DNA from: Nemorincola caseinilytica
GTDB taxonomy: Bacteria; Bacteroidota; Bacteroidia; Chitinophagales; Chitinophagaceae
Assembly: GCF_039540515.1 (NCBI RefSeq)
Contig: NZ_BAABFA010000001.1
Span: 1-64,000, forward strand
Direction of reading: 5' to 3'
DNA length: 64,000 nucleotides
Shown here: positions 52,208-61,500 of the stretch, in pieces
Layout: the number at the start of each line of letters is the position of its first letter
Numbering within the stretch: the first letter of the stretch is position 1
Made by a program: the position numbers and the translations under genes
Notes under the pieces: model-generated
What the model was told of the DNA's origin: nothing
Database searches by the model: none
The model's input: only the letters and a program-made list of their open reading frames with translations

Positions 52208-53044
52208 TTACTCCGGATCGGCCAGTTTGGTGCCCGTTTGTGTAAATACTATCAGCCGCTTCTTGTATAGCGCCCCCAGTGTCATTTTGAACGACTTCTT
52301 GCTCACCCCGAAGTAGGTGTATATATCGTCCGGGTCAGACTTGTCGTTGTATGGCAGGTAGCCGCCATTGTTCCGCAGCATTTCCAGCATGCGTTCTTCC
52401 TCATCCCTTACCTTGGCATACCCCTTCACGCCCGGCGAAACATCTATTTTGTTGCCCGGCCTTATGGTCTTTATATAGCCGCGCATGCGTTCGCCTATCT
52501 CCGGCTCGCGAAACAGCTCGTTATAGTGCAGTACGCCCAGGTGCTTGTTGTTGATGATCACCTTATAGCCAATATCTGTCTGCTGAAAGATAACGATGTC
52601 CACTTCGTCGTTCTCCTTTACGGTCAGTTCATAGTTGCTCAGGTGCTTGTCTATCTTCTCGGTGGCGGTCACGCGGCCTGTACGCTCGTCTATGAACAGC
52701 TTCACCAGCCGCTTTTCGCCGGGGCGCATCTTGCGTTCCTGCAGCGATATAGGTATGAACACATCCTTCATAATGCCCCATTTCAGGAAGGCGCCATGTG
52801 TGTTCACCTCATTCACTTCCATACGGGCTATATCGCCCACTACGGCCACAGGCCTATCGGTAGTGGCTATCAGGCGGCCCTCATTGTCGTGGTATATAAA
52901 GACGTCTATGTCGTCTCCCTCCTTCAGTCCCTTGGGCACATATCTTTTGGGCAGCAGTATCTCATCGGTACCTCCGTCCAGGTACATCCCGAAATCCACC
53001 TCCTTTATCACCCGCAATGTATTGTAATTACCTACCTGTACCAT
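52208..53044 (-). CDS. cvfB: CvfB-family S1-like RNA-binding protein
   Basis: 278 residues: three S1-like OB domains (from NYNTLRVIKEVDFGMYLDGG, VNTHGAFLKWGIMKDVFIP and GYKVIINNKHLGVLHYNELF) and a C-terminal winged helix (DPDDIYTYFGVSKKSFKMTLGALYKKRLI). Matches the CvfB family, which affects virulence factor and RNA expression in firmicutes; widely present in Bacteroidota. Confidence 0.92.
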   Translation of the reverse strand: MVQVGNYNTLRVIKEVDFGMYLDGGTDEILLPKRYVPKGLKEGDDIDVFIYHDNEGRLIATTDRPVAVVGDIARMEVNEVNTHGAFLKWGIMKDVFIPISLQERKMRPGEKRLVKLFIDERTGRVTATEKIDKHLSNYELTVKENDEVDIVIFQQTDIGYKVIINNKHLGVLHYNELFREPEIGERMRGYIKTIRPGNKIDVSPGVKGYAKVRDEEERMLEMLRNNGGYLPYNDKSDPDDIYTYFGVSKKSFKMTLGALYKKRLIVFTQTGTKLADPE

Positions 53045-53094
53045 TCTGCCCGAAAGATACGCTTATGTGCACTATCGTCAAAATGCGGGCTTTG

Positions 53095-53871
53095 CTATCC
53101 CTTCTCGGGGTGGGTCTTCTGTATAGACTCTGTAATGGCCGTATATATCTTTTGCCAGTCCTCGTGGCCGGCCAGTAGTTCGGTCTGCTCGGTTATGGTC
53201 TTTACATCTCCCCTTATGGCAGGGCCTGTCTGCACTGTAGATGGCGCCGCCTGCCTGAAGCGCGAGAAGGTCTGCTCTATTATAGGCTCCAGCGCAGAGA
53301 AGGGTAGGGCGTTCTCGGCACATATGCGCTCACATATGGTCATCAGATGGTTGGTGAAATTATTGCTTATTACTGCCGACAGGTGCAGCCACTTGCGCTG
53401 GTCGTACTTGGCCTCGAAGAGGATATCGGTTATCACATGCCCCAGCGACAGTGCATATTTCTCGGCCTTGGGCGAAGATGCCTCCCACGCTATGGGTATA
53501 TTGCGGTGCGATGGCGGGTTGCTCCCCGATATGGAATATACCGGCCACAGTATGGCGCTGTCGGGCGCGGCGTTCTGCAGCACATCCAGTTGCACGGCGC
53601 CTGCGGTATGTACCAGTACGGTCTTTTTATAGTTCAGTTTAGCGGCCACTTCTGCTATGGCATCATCGGTCACGGCTATGAAGCACACATCGGCCTCGGT
53701 ATCCCGCGCAGCGGCAAGGTCGCCATGTTTATTGCTCAGCAGGCCTTCAGACAGTCGCTTCACGGCCGCCTCGTTCCTGCCGAAGACCCCCTTGCATAAA
53801 TGGCGTGCGGCCACAAGTCTTGTGCCTATGAACCATGCCATATTGCCTGTGCCTATGATAGTGAATGTCAT
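53095..53871 (-). CDS. DUF2520 Rossmann-fold protein
   Basis: 258 residues. An N-terminal NAD(P)-binding fold (FTIIGTGNMAWFIGTRLV) and a C-terminal helical half (KWLHLSAVISNNFTNHLMTICERIC), the ProC-like plan of the Rossmann/DUF2520 family. The reaction is unknown. Its ATG overlaps the plsC stop (4 bases), so they are co-transcribed. Confidence 0.87.
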   Translation of the reverse strand: MTFTIIGTGNMAWFIGTRLVAARHLCKGVFGRNEAAVKRLSEGLLSNKHGDLAAARDTEADVCFIAVTDDAIAEVAAKLNYKKTVLVHTAGAVQLDVLQNAAPDSAILWPVYSISGSNPPSHRNIPIAWEASSPKAEKYALSLGHVITDILFEAKYDQRKWLHLSAVISNNFTNHLMTICERICAENALPFSALEPIIEQTFSRFRQAAPSTVQTGPAIRGDVKTITEQTELLAGHEDWQKIYTAITESIQKTHPEKG

Positions 53872-54623
53872 GAAAGTTCGTTTTTATGAGTGATATAGTA
53901 GGTCTCCATCATTGTATACACCTTTTCTTTCAGCGCCGCCACATCGTTCAGTGTCAGGCCCGCTGTCGGTACCGGCTCCAGGAAGTGTATGTGCAGCCGC
54001 TTGGGGCGTGCCCATCCCTTGCTGTCGTGCGGCAGTACCGTGCCCGTATTGAAGAGCACTCCCGGCATCACGGGTTTCTGTGCGCGTATGGCCGTTACGA
54101 ATGCGCCATCATAGAACGGCTGAATGGGCTTTTCTGTTTTATTGCGCGTACCCTCCGGGTAAAGACAGAGGTGAATACCCTGTTTCAGCGTATCGTCCAT
54201 CAGCCCGAAGCTCTCGCGGCGGCTGCTTTCCTTTTTCCTGTCCACCAGTATCGAGCCCGCCTTGTAGATAACACCGAACAGTGGTATGCGCGACATCTCT
54301 ATCTTGGCCAGTGTCTTGTTCGGCCCCGGTATCCATGGCGATGACACAGGTATATCCATCAGCGAATTGTGGTTGATCACCACCACATAGTTCTCTCCCT
54401 TCCTGAAATGTTGTTTACCCCTTCGGCTCACCGGGCAAAAGATAAGCGGCATGTATACCCCCATCCATATACGGAACGCCCTATGTACCAGCCTGGCCCT
54501 TGTGGGCTCGCTGTACCGGGCTATCACCCATACCGGTACGAACACCACCAGTAGCGTAGCCACAAAAAGCAAAAGCGCATACACTGCATATACATATCCT
54601 GCTATGTTGCGTATCACTTTCAT
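53868..54623 (-). CDS. plsC: 1-acyl-sn-glycerol-3-phosphate acyltransferase
   Basis: 251 residues. N-terminal membrane helices (about 8-35), then the acyltransferase motifs: NHNSLMDIPV (motif I, NHx4D), GSILVDRKKESSRRE (II), YPEGTRNK (III) and KPVMPGVLF (IV). Makes phosphatidic acid. ATG at 54623 is chosen over 54695 since the box TACATTTG lies at 54634-54641 in between. First gene of a plsC-DUF2520 pair. Confidence 0.92.
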   Translation of the reverse strand: MKVIRNIAGYVYAVYALLLFVATLLVVFVPVWVIARYSEPTRARLVHRAFRIWMGVYMPLIFCPVSRRGKQHFRKGENYVVVINHNSLMDIPVSSPWIPGPNKTLAKIEMSRIPLFGVIYKAGSILVDRKKESSRRESFGLMDDTLKQGIHLCLYPEGTRNKTEKPIQPFYDGAFVTAIRAQKPVMPGVLFNTGTVLPHDSKGWARPKRLHIHFLEPVPTAGLTLNDVAALKEKVYTMMETYYITHKNELS

Positions 54624-54633
54624 ATAGTAGCGG

Positions 54634-54641
54634 CAAATGTA
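54634..54641 (-). promoter_or_regulatory. -7 box of plsC
   Basis: Minus strand TACATTTG, 10 bases before the plsC ATG. Confidence 0.55.
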
Positions 54642-54700
54642 AGGCCGGGAGCCAGAAAGAACCACATTTTGCAGGGCCGAGTTATGCACATTCATAGCAC

Positions 54701-54730
54701 AAAAAAGGAGCGCAATTGCGCTCCTTTTAA
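54701..54730 (-). terminator. Terminator of the metalloprotease gene
   Basis: 26-base perfect palindrome (54703-54728) with arms AAAAGGAGCGCAA and TTGCGCTCCTTTT; T-run on the minus strand. Confidence 0.85.
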
Positions 54731-54750
54731 TATTTCTCTATTATTTATTA

Positions 54751-57093
54751 TTAGTTCTTGATGAGTGTACCTGTCGATACATTGCTGCCGTTTATCACGC
54801 GGTAGAAGTACATGCCGGCGGGCAGTTTGGCGCCGCTCACTGTATTGAGGGTGCCTGGCTGCAGCAGTTGCGAATGTATTATGCGGCCTTCTGCAGTGTA
54901 CAGCATCAGGTTGGCATCTACCAGCATATCATCGGGAAGGGTAAAGAACCATTCGCTGTTGGTAGGATTAGGATATACGCTTATGCCATTGTGTGTGCCC
55001 AGTGTGCCTACATCGCTGGTAGAAGAGCCATTTACATAGAACGCACCACCACCATGCAGTGTGGTCGTCAGGAAATAGGCCAGCAGTGTGCTGCTGCCCG
55101 ATACATCGCGTGTCCACTTGGTAGTGCTGGGAGTAGTACTGTAAGTATGCACGGCTATATCAGCAGCGGTAGCACCGGTGAAAGCACCCGATGGATCGGC
55201 ACTGATAGTAGGTTTCTTTACAGAGTATAGCTTGAAGTTGTTGAACGGAGCGGTAGCACCTGGGGCGCTGCCATTCACGTCGGTAGTATCGCTGCCCGTA
55301 AGTGGGAACCATACTTCTACTGCTGTAGGAAGCACTGTAGCGCCGGTATGTGTAATGGTCCAGAACCTGCGTGCGCCATAGTTGTTGCCTGTGCTGCCCA
55401 CGCCCGATGTACCCGTAGGGAAGGTAATGCTCTGTGCAGTACCGCCACCCCAGCCGGTGAGCGTTGTGGCCGATACAGCAAAACCGGTGCTATTCAGGTT
55501 GCCTATGTTGTTACCGTTCTTACGCACCATCAGTACCAGTGTGTCATTGTCGGTGTTCAGCGTATTGCTGTTGGCATAGTAGTATGTTACACCACTTGTC
55601 ACATCGGTACACTCCCTGTTGGCTGTTATGGTCCTTGCTGCTTTCTGTAGGCCTATATTGGGTTTCAGCAGTTCGCCGCAACCGGGAGATGTATGGGCTA
55701 TCGCATACCTGATGGTATCGCCGGGTTGCTGGCCGAAGCCATTGGTAAAGTTGATGCCTATGATAGAACAAGATGTGCCGCTGGCCAGGTGGCAGTAGCT
55801 CATTATCGTTCCCTTTGTAGCACAGGCGGGCTTGCCGGGGTTGGCGCAGCTACCTTCCAGTGTATAGCAGCCATCTATGGCCGTGGTGCGCGTAGGGCCC
55901 CAGGCGCAGGCATGTGTATGCTGCGAGCCCAGATTGTGGCCCATTTCATGCGTAGTGGCCGATACGTCCCAGCTATATGTGGGGAAGGGAGTAGTAGTAG
56001 TGCTCGTAGAGTTGTCTATGTTACAGAAACCATAGGGGCCTGCATGCTGTGGTGCGCCACCATAAGGCTGGCATATCACATCCAGCCATGCTACACCACC
56101 CATGCTGCCACCTTTGGTAGTGAGCAGCATAGCCAGATCACAGCCGTGCATCACGTTCATTGTTGTCTGACCGAACTTAGTAAGCCATGTGCTTGAAGAT
56201 GTGGTAGGCAGTGTTGCGTATGCGTCAGAAGCATTGTTCACCTGCACATACTTTGAAAGAATGGGTACACCCTCGTTCATGTAGAGCGCCGCATTGTTGT
56301 TCACCAGCGATGTGATATAGTTGGTGCAGTTGGTCACACTGCTGCCCTTCCTCTGGTACATACCATAGTCGGCCACATGGAACCACTTCATCTGCTTGCA
56401 GCTATTGTATACCTTGTTGTTCAGGGTAGTAGTGGTCTTGTTGGCCCTTCTTTTCGGAACGTTGCCGGGTATCTTATCGGCCTCGCAAGAAAAGTTGTTC
56501 GCGAAAAGGATGTCCGCATCATTATATACTATGTAGTGCTGGTTATGGTCATATTCCTTACCCACCATGGTGTTCGGGGTCACAACGAAGTTGCCCACCT
56601 CGGGTATAGAGAAAATACCATAGATCTCGTTATTGAAGAACGAGAACGCCGCCAGCGATCCCTCTACCCCTTGCACTACACCACGGTAGTACAGACCGGG
56701 GGTATAGTCTACTCGCGTATCCACACCGTTAGCGCCCATCGTATGTACCTCGAAGTCGTTGGCAAGTACCTGGTGCTGAGCCAGTTCTATGGTGTAAAAG
56801 GTGCCATCAGGACCGGGTATCACCAGGTTGATAGCGAAGCTCTTCTCATTCATGAACCTTGCAACACGCGCGTAATCCACTGTCAAAGGCTGTGCTTTGG
56901 CAACATTTTTCAGCAGTTCGGTCTTGTCGAAATTGTTGTCGGCAGCCCATATGTCGCTTACCGTTACCAACTTGTTCGACTCCTTCACATGCATGATGAA
57001 TGTCTCTACAGACGTGCGGTCTTTTGCTACCACTATGGTAGACCCAAGCATTAAAGCCGCAGTGAAACTGTTAAGTAAAATTCTTCTCAACAT
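54751..57093 (-). CDS. T9SS-exported zinc metalloprotease (reprolysin-like)
   Basis: 780 residues. Signal peptide (about 1-23), a propeptide-like region to about 225, then a metzincin catalytic domain: H382-E-M-G-H386-N-L-G-S-Q-H392 in TTHEMGHNLGSQHTH, with GIMSYCHL-like TIMSYCHLASG as the Met-turn. Cys-rich loops follow. The C-terminal 80 residues are a type A sorting domain (VYPNPTNSEWFFTLP ... KLPAGMYFYRVING). It is therefore a secreted or surface protease. ATG at 57093 gives a good signal peptide; an upstream codon at 57258 would place it inside the promoter. Confidence 0.9.
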   Translation of the reverse strand: MLRRILLNSFTAALMLGSTIVVAKDRTSVETFIMHVKESNKLVTVSDIWAADNNFDKTELLKNVAKAQPLTVDYARVARFMNEKSFAINLVIPGPDGTFYTIELAQHQVLANDFEVHTMGANGVDTRVDYTPGLYYRGVVQGVEGSLAAFSFFNNEIYGIFSIPEVGNFVVTPNTMVGKEYDHNQHYIVYNDADILFANNFSCEADKIPGNVPKRRANKTTTTLNNKVYNSCKQMKWFHVADYGMYQRKGSSVTNCTNYITSLVNNNAALYMNEGVPILSKYVQVNNASDAYATLPTTSSSTWLTKFGQTTMNVMHGCDLAMLLTTKGGSMGGVAWLDVICQPYGGAPQHAGPYGFCNIDNSTSTTTTPFPTYSWDVSATTHEMGHNLGSQHTHACAWGPTRTTAIDGCYTLEGSCANPGKPACATKGTIMSYCHLASGTSCSIIGINFTNGFGQQPGDTIRYAIAHTSPGCGELLKPNIGLQKAARTITANRECTDVTSGVTYYYANSNTLNTDNDTLVLMVRKNGNNIGNLNSTGFAVSATTLTGWGGGTAQSITFPTGTSGVGSTGNNYGARRFWTITHTGATVLPTAVEVWFPLTGSDTTDVNGSAPGATAPFNNFKLYSVKKPTISADPSGAFTGATAADIAVHTYSTTPSTTKWTRDVSGSSTLLAYFLTTTLHGGGAFYVNGSSTSDVGTLGTHNGISVYPNPTNSEWFFTLPDDMLVDANLMLYTAEGRIIHSQLLQPGTLNTVSGAKLPAGMYFYRVINGSNVSTGTLIKN

Positions 57094-57128
57094 TGTGATG
57101 AAATGTGGTTTTGTTATTAGCAGATTTT

Positions 57129-57162
57129 CAAAAATATGTGTTTTTGTTAAAAAAAGCTCAAA
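57129..57162 (-). promoter_or_regulatory. Two-element promoter of the metalloprotease gene
   Basis: Minus strand TTTG (57162-57159), 22 bases, TATTTTTG (57136-57129), then 35 bases to the ATG. Among the best matches to the Bacteroidota consensus in the window. Confidence 0.7.
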
Positions 57163-57299
57163 GCCAACTACATTTTTATTAGCAAAATACAATAAGAGAT
57201 ATAATGCTAATATTAAATGTGGACGCAAAGCATCGCCCATACAAATAAAAATGCTCATAAGGCCGCAACCACATGAGCATCAGTAAGATATGACCCTCT

Positions 57300-58529
57300 C
57301 TAAATTATGTGTCTATACACGGGGTTGTTGCCGTGGTCGTAAGGAATGTAGGCAAGGGAGTGCATTTTATTGGTCAAAATAAGGTTCGCACGCTTGCCCG
57401 GCCTTATGCTGCCCATCTCACGTTCCAGCTCCATGGCGGCGGCGCCATTTATGGTCACTGCGTTCACTGCCTCCTCGGGTGTCATTTTCAGTTGTGTACA
57501 GGCAATGGTGAGCAGAAGGGGCACATTGCCCGATGGGCACGAGCCCGGGTTGTGATCGCTGGCCAGGCATACCGGCAGGCCTGCATCTATTATGCGCCTT
57601 GCAGGCTGGTACTGTATACCCAGGAAGAAGGCAGCCCCCGGCAGCAGTACAGGCATGGTGCTGCTGCCCATCAGCGCGGCTATCTCGGCATCGCCTACAC
57701 ATTCCAGGTGGTCTACGCTTAGGGCATTGTGTTTTACCCCTGTTTGTACCCCTCCCGAGTAGTGTAGCTGGTTGGCATGTATCTTCGGCTTCAGGCCATA
57801 TTTCCAGCCGGCCTCCAGTAGCCGCTCTGTCTCAGGCACCCCAAAGAACCCCTCTTCGCAAAATACATCCATATAGTCGGCCAGCCCCTCTGCAGCCACA
57901 GCGGGCAGCATGGTATTTATTATCAGGTCTACATATGCCTCTTTGTTCTGCTTGTACTCCTGTGGGTAGGCATGCGCCGCCAGGAAGGACGCCTTTACCG
58001 GTATAGGCACGCTCTCGCGCAGCCTGCGTATCACCCGCAGCATTTTCAGCTCGCCTTCCAGGCACAGGCCATAGCCGCTTTTTATCTCTATGGCGCCCGT
58101 ACCCTGTGCCATCACTTTGTGCAGGCGTTCCAGGCTTTGCTCATACAGCTCGTCCTCGCTCATGGTGTTCAGTTTGCGGGCAGAGTTCAGTATGCCGCCG
58201 CCTCTCCGGGCTATTTCCTCATAGCTTATGCCCTTTATCCTGTCCACGAACTCACCATCCCTTGGTGCGGCATATACGGTATGGGTATGGCTGTCGCACC
58301 AGGCGGGCAGTACCATACGACCGGTGGCATCTATGGTCTCATCGGCATGCATATCGGGCATATCGGCCATTGTGCCGAAGCTATGTATTAGGCCGTTCTC
58401 GGTGAGCAGCCATGCGTTCTCCAGCATGGGTACAGTAGCCATATCGGCCCCGGCCACACGGGTCCTGGGGGCATCTGTTGCATATTCCACCTGGTGCAGC
58501 AGCGATATATCGGTAATGAGTGTGCGCAT
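57300..58529 (-). CDS. hutI: Imidazolonepropionase
   Basis: 409 residues. Third step of histidine breakdown. Amidohydrolase fold: metal site SHTHTVYAAPRDGEF, GGGILNSARKL, EIKSGYGLCLEGELKMLRVI, SVDHLECVGDAEI and the catalytic Asp/substrate loop ASDHNPGSCPSGNVPLLLTIA. No other hut gene is near. It starts 38 bases after the SprE-like gene on the same strand. Confidence 0.94.
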   Translation of the reverse strand: MRTLITDISLLHQVEYATDAPRTRVAGADMATVPMLENAWLLTENGLIHSFGTMADMPDMHADETIDATGRMVLPAWCDSHTHTVYAAPRDGEFVDRIKGISYEEIARRGGGILNSARKLNTMSEDELYEQSLERLHKVMAQGTGAIEIKSGYGLCLEGELKMLRVIRRLRESVPIPVKASFLAAHAYPQEYKQNKEAYVDLIINTMLPAVAAEGLADYMDVFCEEGFFGVPETERLLEAGWKYGLKPKIHANQLHYSGGVQTGVKHNALSVDHLECVGDAEIAALMGSSTMPVLLPGAAFFLGIQYQPARRIIDAGLPVCLASDHNPGSCPSGNVPLLLTIACTQLKMTPEEAVNAVTINGAAAMELEREMGSIRPGKRANLILTNKMHSLAYIPYDHGNNPVYRHII

Positions 58530-58567
58530 GAATGTCTGTTAGAGACCGTAAAGATAGAGCGCGCCGG

Positions 58568-61500
58568 TCACTTGGGGTAACTGGCATTGTAGAACGCCCT
58601 GTATCCCTCGGGGTCCTTATCGGCGAACATCTTCTTGTAGTTCTGCGCAGAAATGACCATGATGCCGATCTCTTCTTTCCCGAACTCACCCAAGGCCGGC
58701 AGTGCTGCAAGGTCTTTCATATATGCCTGCGCCATACCTGCCGATGGGAAGCCTTTTACTATGAATACGGCCTCTTTCATCCTGTAAAAGTCTATGAGCA
58801 GTTCCAGCGGCGTAGCCGCATATTTTGCCGAGTCGAAGTCGCGAACGGCCTTTTTCAGTCCTGCGGTACGGAAGTCCACTCCCGGCAGTACTACTATGCA
58901 GTAATGCGGGCTATCGGCCTTGTAGCTATATACAGGTGGCACATCAGGCAGAACGGGTGGGGGAGCAGGAGCCACCTCTTCCGGTCTTGCTTTCTCTTCT
59001 GTGGCCTTTTTAGGTGTGCTGCCGGCCACAGGCAGTGGGCCATCCTTATACCAAGATGGTTTGCCGCCATTGCGCACCTCGCCTATGTACTTCTTCACCG
59101 ACCGCGCCCATTCGGTAAGCGTATCGGCGGGATTGGTACGCAGGAACTGCGATATCACTGTATCGGCCATATCATAGTTGCCCGCGCCTGCATAGGCCAT
59201 CGCCTCCAGCACCTCGAACCTGCGATGGTAGAGCGGGTTCTCGTATTTTTTCTTTGCCATGGTGGCACGCATCTGCGCCTCGGTATACTGGTGGCGCATC
59301 AGCATATCGTATGTCTCGTCAAAGTAGGCGGCTACTTCTGTCACATTATCGTTCGTTGCCTTGCTTTCGCTCTTTCCGGGCCTCAGTATGCTTGCATACT
59401 GAGATGTGGGGAATTTCGCCAGCAATTCCTGCGCATAGACCTGTGCCTTGTCCAGTTGCTGCTCCTTTACGGCTATCTGGTACCGCAAAAAGAGTTCTTC
59501 CTCTTTCTGTGTATGTGCCCGGTAGCGAATGTTCAGCGTGTCTAGCGTGTGCAGGGCCCGGGTATGGTCCTGCAGTTGTTTCTCATATGCCTTTGCCAGC
59601 AGTATGTATGCCTTTTGCTGCACCTTGTAGGCCAGCTCTTTTTGCTGTGGGGTATTGGGTACTTTGGCCAGCAGGCTTTCCTCTGTAGGCAGGCCGTTCT
59701 CTGTTTTGGCTATGCCCTTGCCGCCGTCCTCTTCATCGTCATCATCGGCTCCCGGTGTTGGGGTAGTGGGCTTGGTGCCAGCCGATAGCGGCATGGCCGC
59801 TGCCCGGCGCCAGTTGTCTGCCAGCGGGCGGGTACCCCATTTGCGCTTGAAGTCGCCACTGCCCTGCGATATTTGCGACGGATTGGCAAAATACCAGCTC
59901 GCAGAGTTGTCCTTATCATTGTCCGCAGCCTCGGCCGCTACTGCTGTGGCGCCTGCATTCTCGGCAGTGGTCATACTGTCCTGTAGCTTTTTCTCCTGTT
60001 CGCGCAGGTAGCGGCGGGCCACCTGTTGTTGCTCTCTCTTGCTCATGGCGGCCAGTGCCAGCATACTATCGGTCTCGTGTATGGTATTGGCCGGGCCCGA
60101 TATCTCCGCTAGGCCCGTACTGCGTTGTGTGGCGGCGGCAATGGTCTTGTCCTTCGCATTGCCTGCATACTTGGCTGCGCTGTCGTATGCGCCTTTGGCG
60201 CTTGCATAACTGGCATTGGCATAGTACACATCGCCCAGCGCCGCAAAAAGCTGTGCTTTCTGTTTCTTGGTGGCCTTGGGCGCCTTGGTACCTTTTACAT
60301 AGTAGTTGATGGCCTCATTGTTCTTACCCGCCTTTGCCGATAATTTGCCCAATACATAATACACCTGGTCGTAGTAGGTGGCATACTTCGCATCTTTCAG
60401 TATGCGCTTCAGGGGTATGGTGGCATCTTCCACATCCTTGCCGGCCATCAGTTTATTGGTGGCTATATATTTCCGTGCGTAGAAGTCCATTTCCATCTTG
60501 GGAAAATTGTCTACCACGGTCTCAAAGCTCTCTGCCGCCTGCTCATAATTGCCCATGTTCTGCAGCAGCTGGCCGTTCAGAAAGGCTATGCGTGTCCTTA
60601 GCCATATGGGCAGGTTGCGGTCGTCTACGGCTATTTTCAGTTGTTCCGATGCCGCCACATAGTTCTCTGTCTTCAGGTAGGCAAAGGCCTTCTCTACGGC
60701 CAGGCGGCCTACAAGATCGCTGGGCAGGTCGGCATCGTATTCCAGCAGCGACAGTACCGATTCTCCGTTCTCTACCTGCCCGGCCGTGGCATAGGTACGC
60801 GCCAGCCACAGTATAGCATCGTTGTGTACAGAGCGGTGCTGCCAGAAGGCCAGCTTCGATCTTTTCTTACTGTCCACTATAGATGGTGCACCCTTCGGGC
60901 GGCTGCCGCCGCTACTGCGGCCCTTGCCTTTTTTATTCTTGTTCTTCTGGTCGTTGGCTATTATGTAGCGGAAAGATGTGGCGGCATGCTCGTAATTGCC
61001 CTTGTAGTAATATGCCTGGCCCAGTATCAGGTACATATCATTGCCCCACTTTATACGCGGGTCATGTATCTGTATACCTACCGATACCTTGTGGATGATA
61101 CTGTCCATATCGGCCGCCAGTAGGGTAGAGTCCTTGTTGGGGTCAAAGGGGAAGAGCCCTATGAGCGAGTCATAATTGTCCTTGTTCACCCGCTGCATGT
61201 TCAGCTCGGCCTCCTCCATCTTCCGGTTCGCATTGTAGTAATAATTATAATGCGTGAACGAGTTCTGGAACAGCCGCCGTTTCGGCCCCCATCCTTTTTT
61301 CAGCATCGTCTGGTTCGACCATTCTTCCCGTTTCTGTTTCAGCTTCAGTTCCAGCTTCAGCTTCATGGCCTCCTGTTTTTTCTTCTCATTGGCCTTGGCC
61401 AGCTTGCTCTTGGCGTCTTTTTTCTTGTTCAGGCTGTCTGTTTTGGTCTTCCGGGCAGTGGCCAGGCTGTCGGTATGTTTTTTGCGCACCAGCTTCATGC

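Noticed and set aside
52526..53632. Plus-strand open frame of about 370 codons
   Set aside because: Antisense to cvfB and the DUF2520 gene; crosses their intergenic gap.
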